This document shows, piece by piece, positions 5,872 to 6,594 of a stretch of DNA of 6,594 nucleotides (positions are counted from its first letter, which is position 1; each line of letters starts with the position of its first letter). The DNA is taken from assembly GCA_946480685.1 (NCBI GenBank), contig CAMLLI010000257.1, forward strand, positions 1 to 6,594. Reading direction: 5' to 3'. The position numbers were made by a program, and so were the translations under genes. The DNA is from an uncultured Flammeovirgaceae bacterium. Lineage in GTDB: Bacteria; Bacteroidota; Bacteroidia; Cytophagales; Cyclobacteriaceae. The notes beneath the pieces are model-generated. The model had not been told where the DNA came from and did not search any database. It saw only the letters and a program-made list of their open reading frames with translations.

Positions 5872-6594
5872 CCCGAAGTATATTTACAGTTTTATTTACC
5901 AGCATTATCTTAACGCTACAGGCACAACAACCTGCAGCGGAAGTTCGCATCCAGGAAGTATTTCGCAAGACCCCGCTCTCGAAAGCACTGAAGACCATCC
6001 AGGAGAAATATAGTCTGAACATTGGATACGACCCTGCTCTCGTTCAGAATATAGTTGTCGCGCTGCAGCTGAATGATCTCAGTGTATTACAAAGTCTCGA
6101 ACGACTGACGGAAGGAACACCGGTAACGGCACAACAGGTAGGAAACAACTTCATCATTGTGCCACGCCCCAAGGTCAATGAAACTATAGTGGAAAAGACA
6201 AACATCCGGTTCTCCGGGAAAGTTATTGATCAAAGCACAGGCGAGACGTTACCGCAGGCAACGATACGGGTACACGGTACAAGCCTTACAACCACCACGA
6301 ACAATGACGGCCACTTTACCATCCTCACCATTCCGCAAGACACGAGCTCACTGGAGATACGATACCTGGGCTATATCACGCAAAGGGTTCGCGTAAAAGA
6401 CATCGATACTTCGCGTGAGTTCAGCATCGGCTTAAAAAGTGATACGCAGATCCTCAATGAAGTTGTTGTATTGGATGAATATAATCAGGCCGTGCACATA
6501 GAAGAACAGCCCGGTGTCGCCATGTTTAATCCGAAGGCACTGACGACACTTCCAACGCTGGGAGAACAGGATATATCGAGAACAATGCAGTTAC
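5868..6594 (+). CDS. TonB-dependent receptor with STN and CarboxypepD-reg domains, partial
   Basis: The 5' end of an outer-membrane receptor gene runs off the right edge: 242 codons plus one base are present. The GTG at 5868 is the only usual start between an in-frame TGA at 5847-5849 and the signal peptide, and it shares GTGA with the FecR stop, so the two are probably translationally coupled. Residues 1-19 are a Sec signal (SIFTVLFTSIILTLQA). Residues about 29-98 form an STN domain (FRKTPLSKALKTIQEKYSLN, then FIIVP). Residues about 113-202 form a CarboxypepD-reg-like beta domain (FSGKVIDQSTGETLPQATI, NNDGHFTI, LEIRYLGY, ending NEVVVL). The plug begins near 212 with ALTTLPTLGEQDISRTMQL. It lacks the usual SusC-type plug signature in the visible part and looks like the LP-LGGE-D-alQL receptor type. 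It should import an unknown substrate with TonB energy and signal through STN to FecR. Confidence 0.92.
   Translation, partial: MTRSIFTVLFTSIILTLQAQQPAAEVRIQEVFRKTPLSKALKTIQEKYSLNIGYDPALVQNIVVALQLNDLSVLQSLERLTEGTPVTAQQVGNNFIIVPRPKVNETIVEKTNIRFSGKVIDQSTGETLPQATIRVHGTSLTTTTNNDGHFTILTIPQDTSSLEIRYLGYITQRVRVKDIDTSREFSIGLKSDTQILNEVVVLDEYNQAVHIEEQPGVAMFNPKALTTLPTLGEQDISRTMQL

Noticed and set aside
1..6594. CRISPR array, tRNA/rRNA, insertion sequence or phage genes
   Set aside because: No regularly spaced repeats, cloverleaf-like segments, transposase motifs or terminal inverted repeats were found by reading both strands.

Overview
The window looks like an ordinary stretch of a Bacteroidota chromosome, probably from the Cytophagales/Chitinophagales side (inference). 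Supporting signs are a C-terminal type IX secretion (T9SS) sorting domain, a FecR protein with a Bacteroidota-type C-terminal extension, an STN plus carboxypeptidase-regulatory TonB receptor, a lipoprotein with an acidic surface-export-like signal, mostly absent Shine-Dalgarno sites, and one good match to the Bacteroidota promoter pattern (TTTG, about 20 nt, TAnnTTTG). All six convincing complete genes and the one partial gene read on the + strand.

Layout. Positions 1-202 are non-coding leader with a palindromic, promoter-like segment. Next come a three-helix small membrane protein (203-514), an uncharacterised secreted protein (667-1446) with a small hairpin and T-run at its stop codon, a 221-nt gap partly covered by an open frame on the minus strand, a 719-residue T9SS-secreted protein with GloVer-type propeller repeats and Ig-like domains (1668-3827), and a lipocalin-like lipoprotein (3969-4406).

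The right third is a compact cell-surface-signalling operon: an ECF sigma factor (4467-4958), a FecR-type anti-sigma factor 4 nt later (4963-5871), and a TonB-dependent outer-membrane receptor whose GTG start overlaps the FecR stop codon (5868 to beyond the window end). By analogy with FecI-FecR-FecA, substrate binding at the receptor is relayed through its N-terminal STN domain to the periplasmic part of FecR, which releases the sigma factor to transcribe target genes. The substrate cannot be deduced here. The lipoprotein lies only 60 nt upstream with no clear terminator between, so it may share the regulation or the transcript.

I see no CRISPR array, tRNA or rRNA, transposase or phage gene. 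I found no clearly new system. The items most worth checking are the tandem palindromes in the first promoter, the dyad before the lipoprotein gene, the minus-strand open frame near 1410-1625, and the unknown secreted protein at 667-1446.
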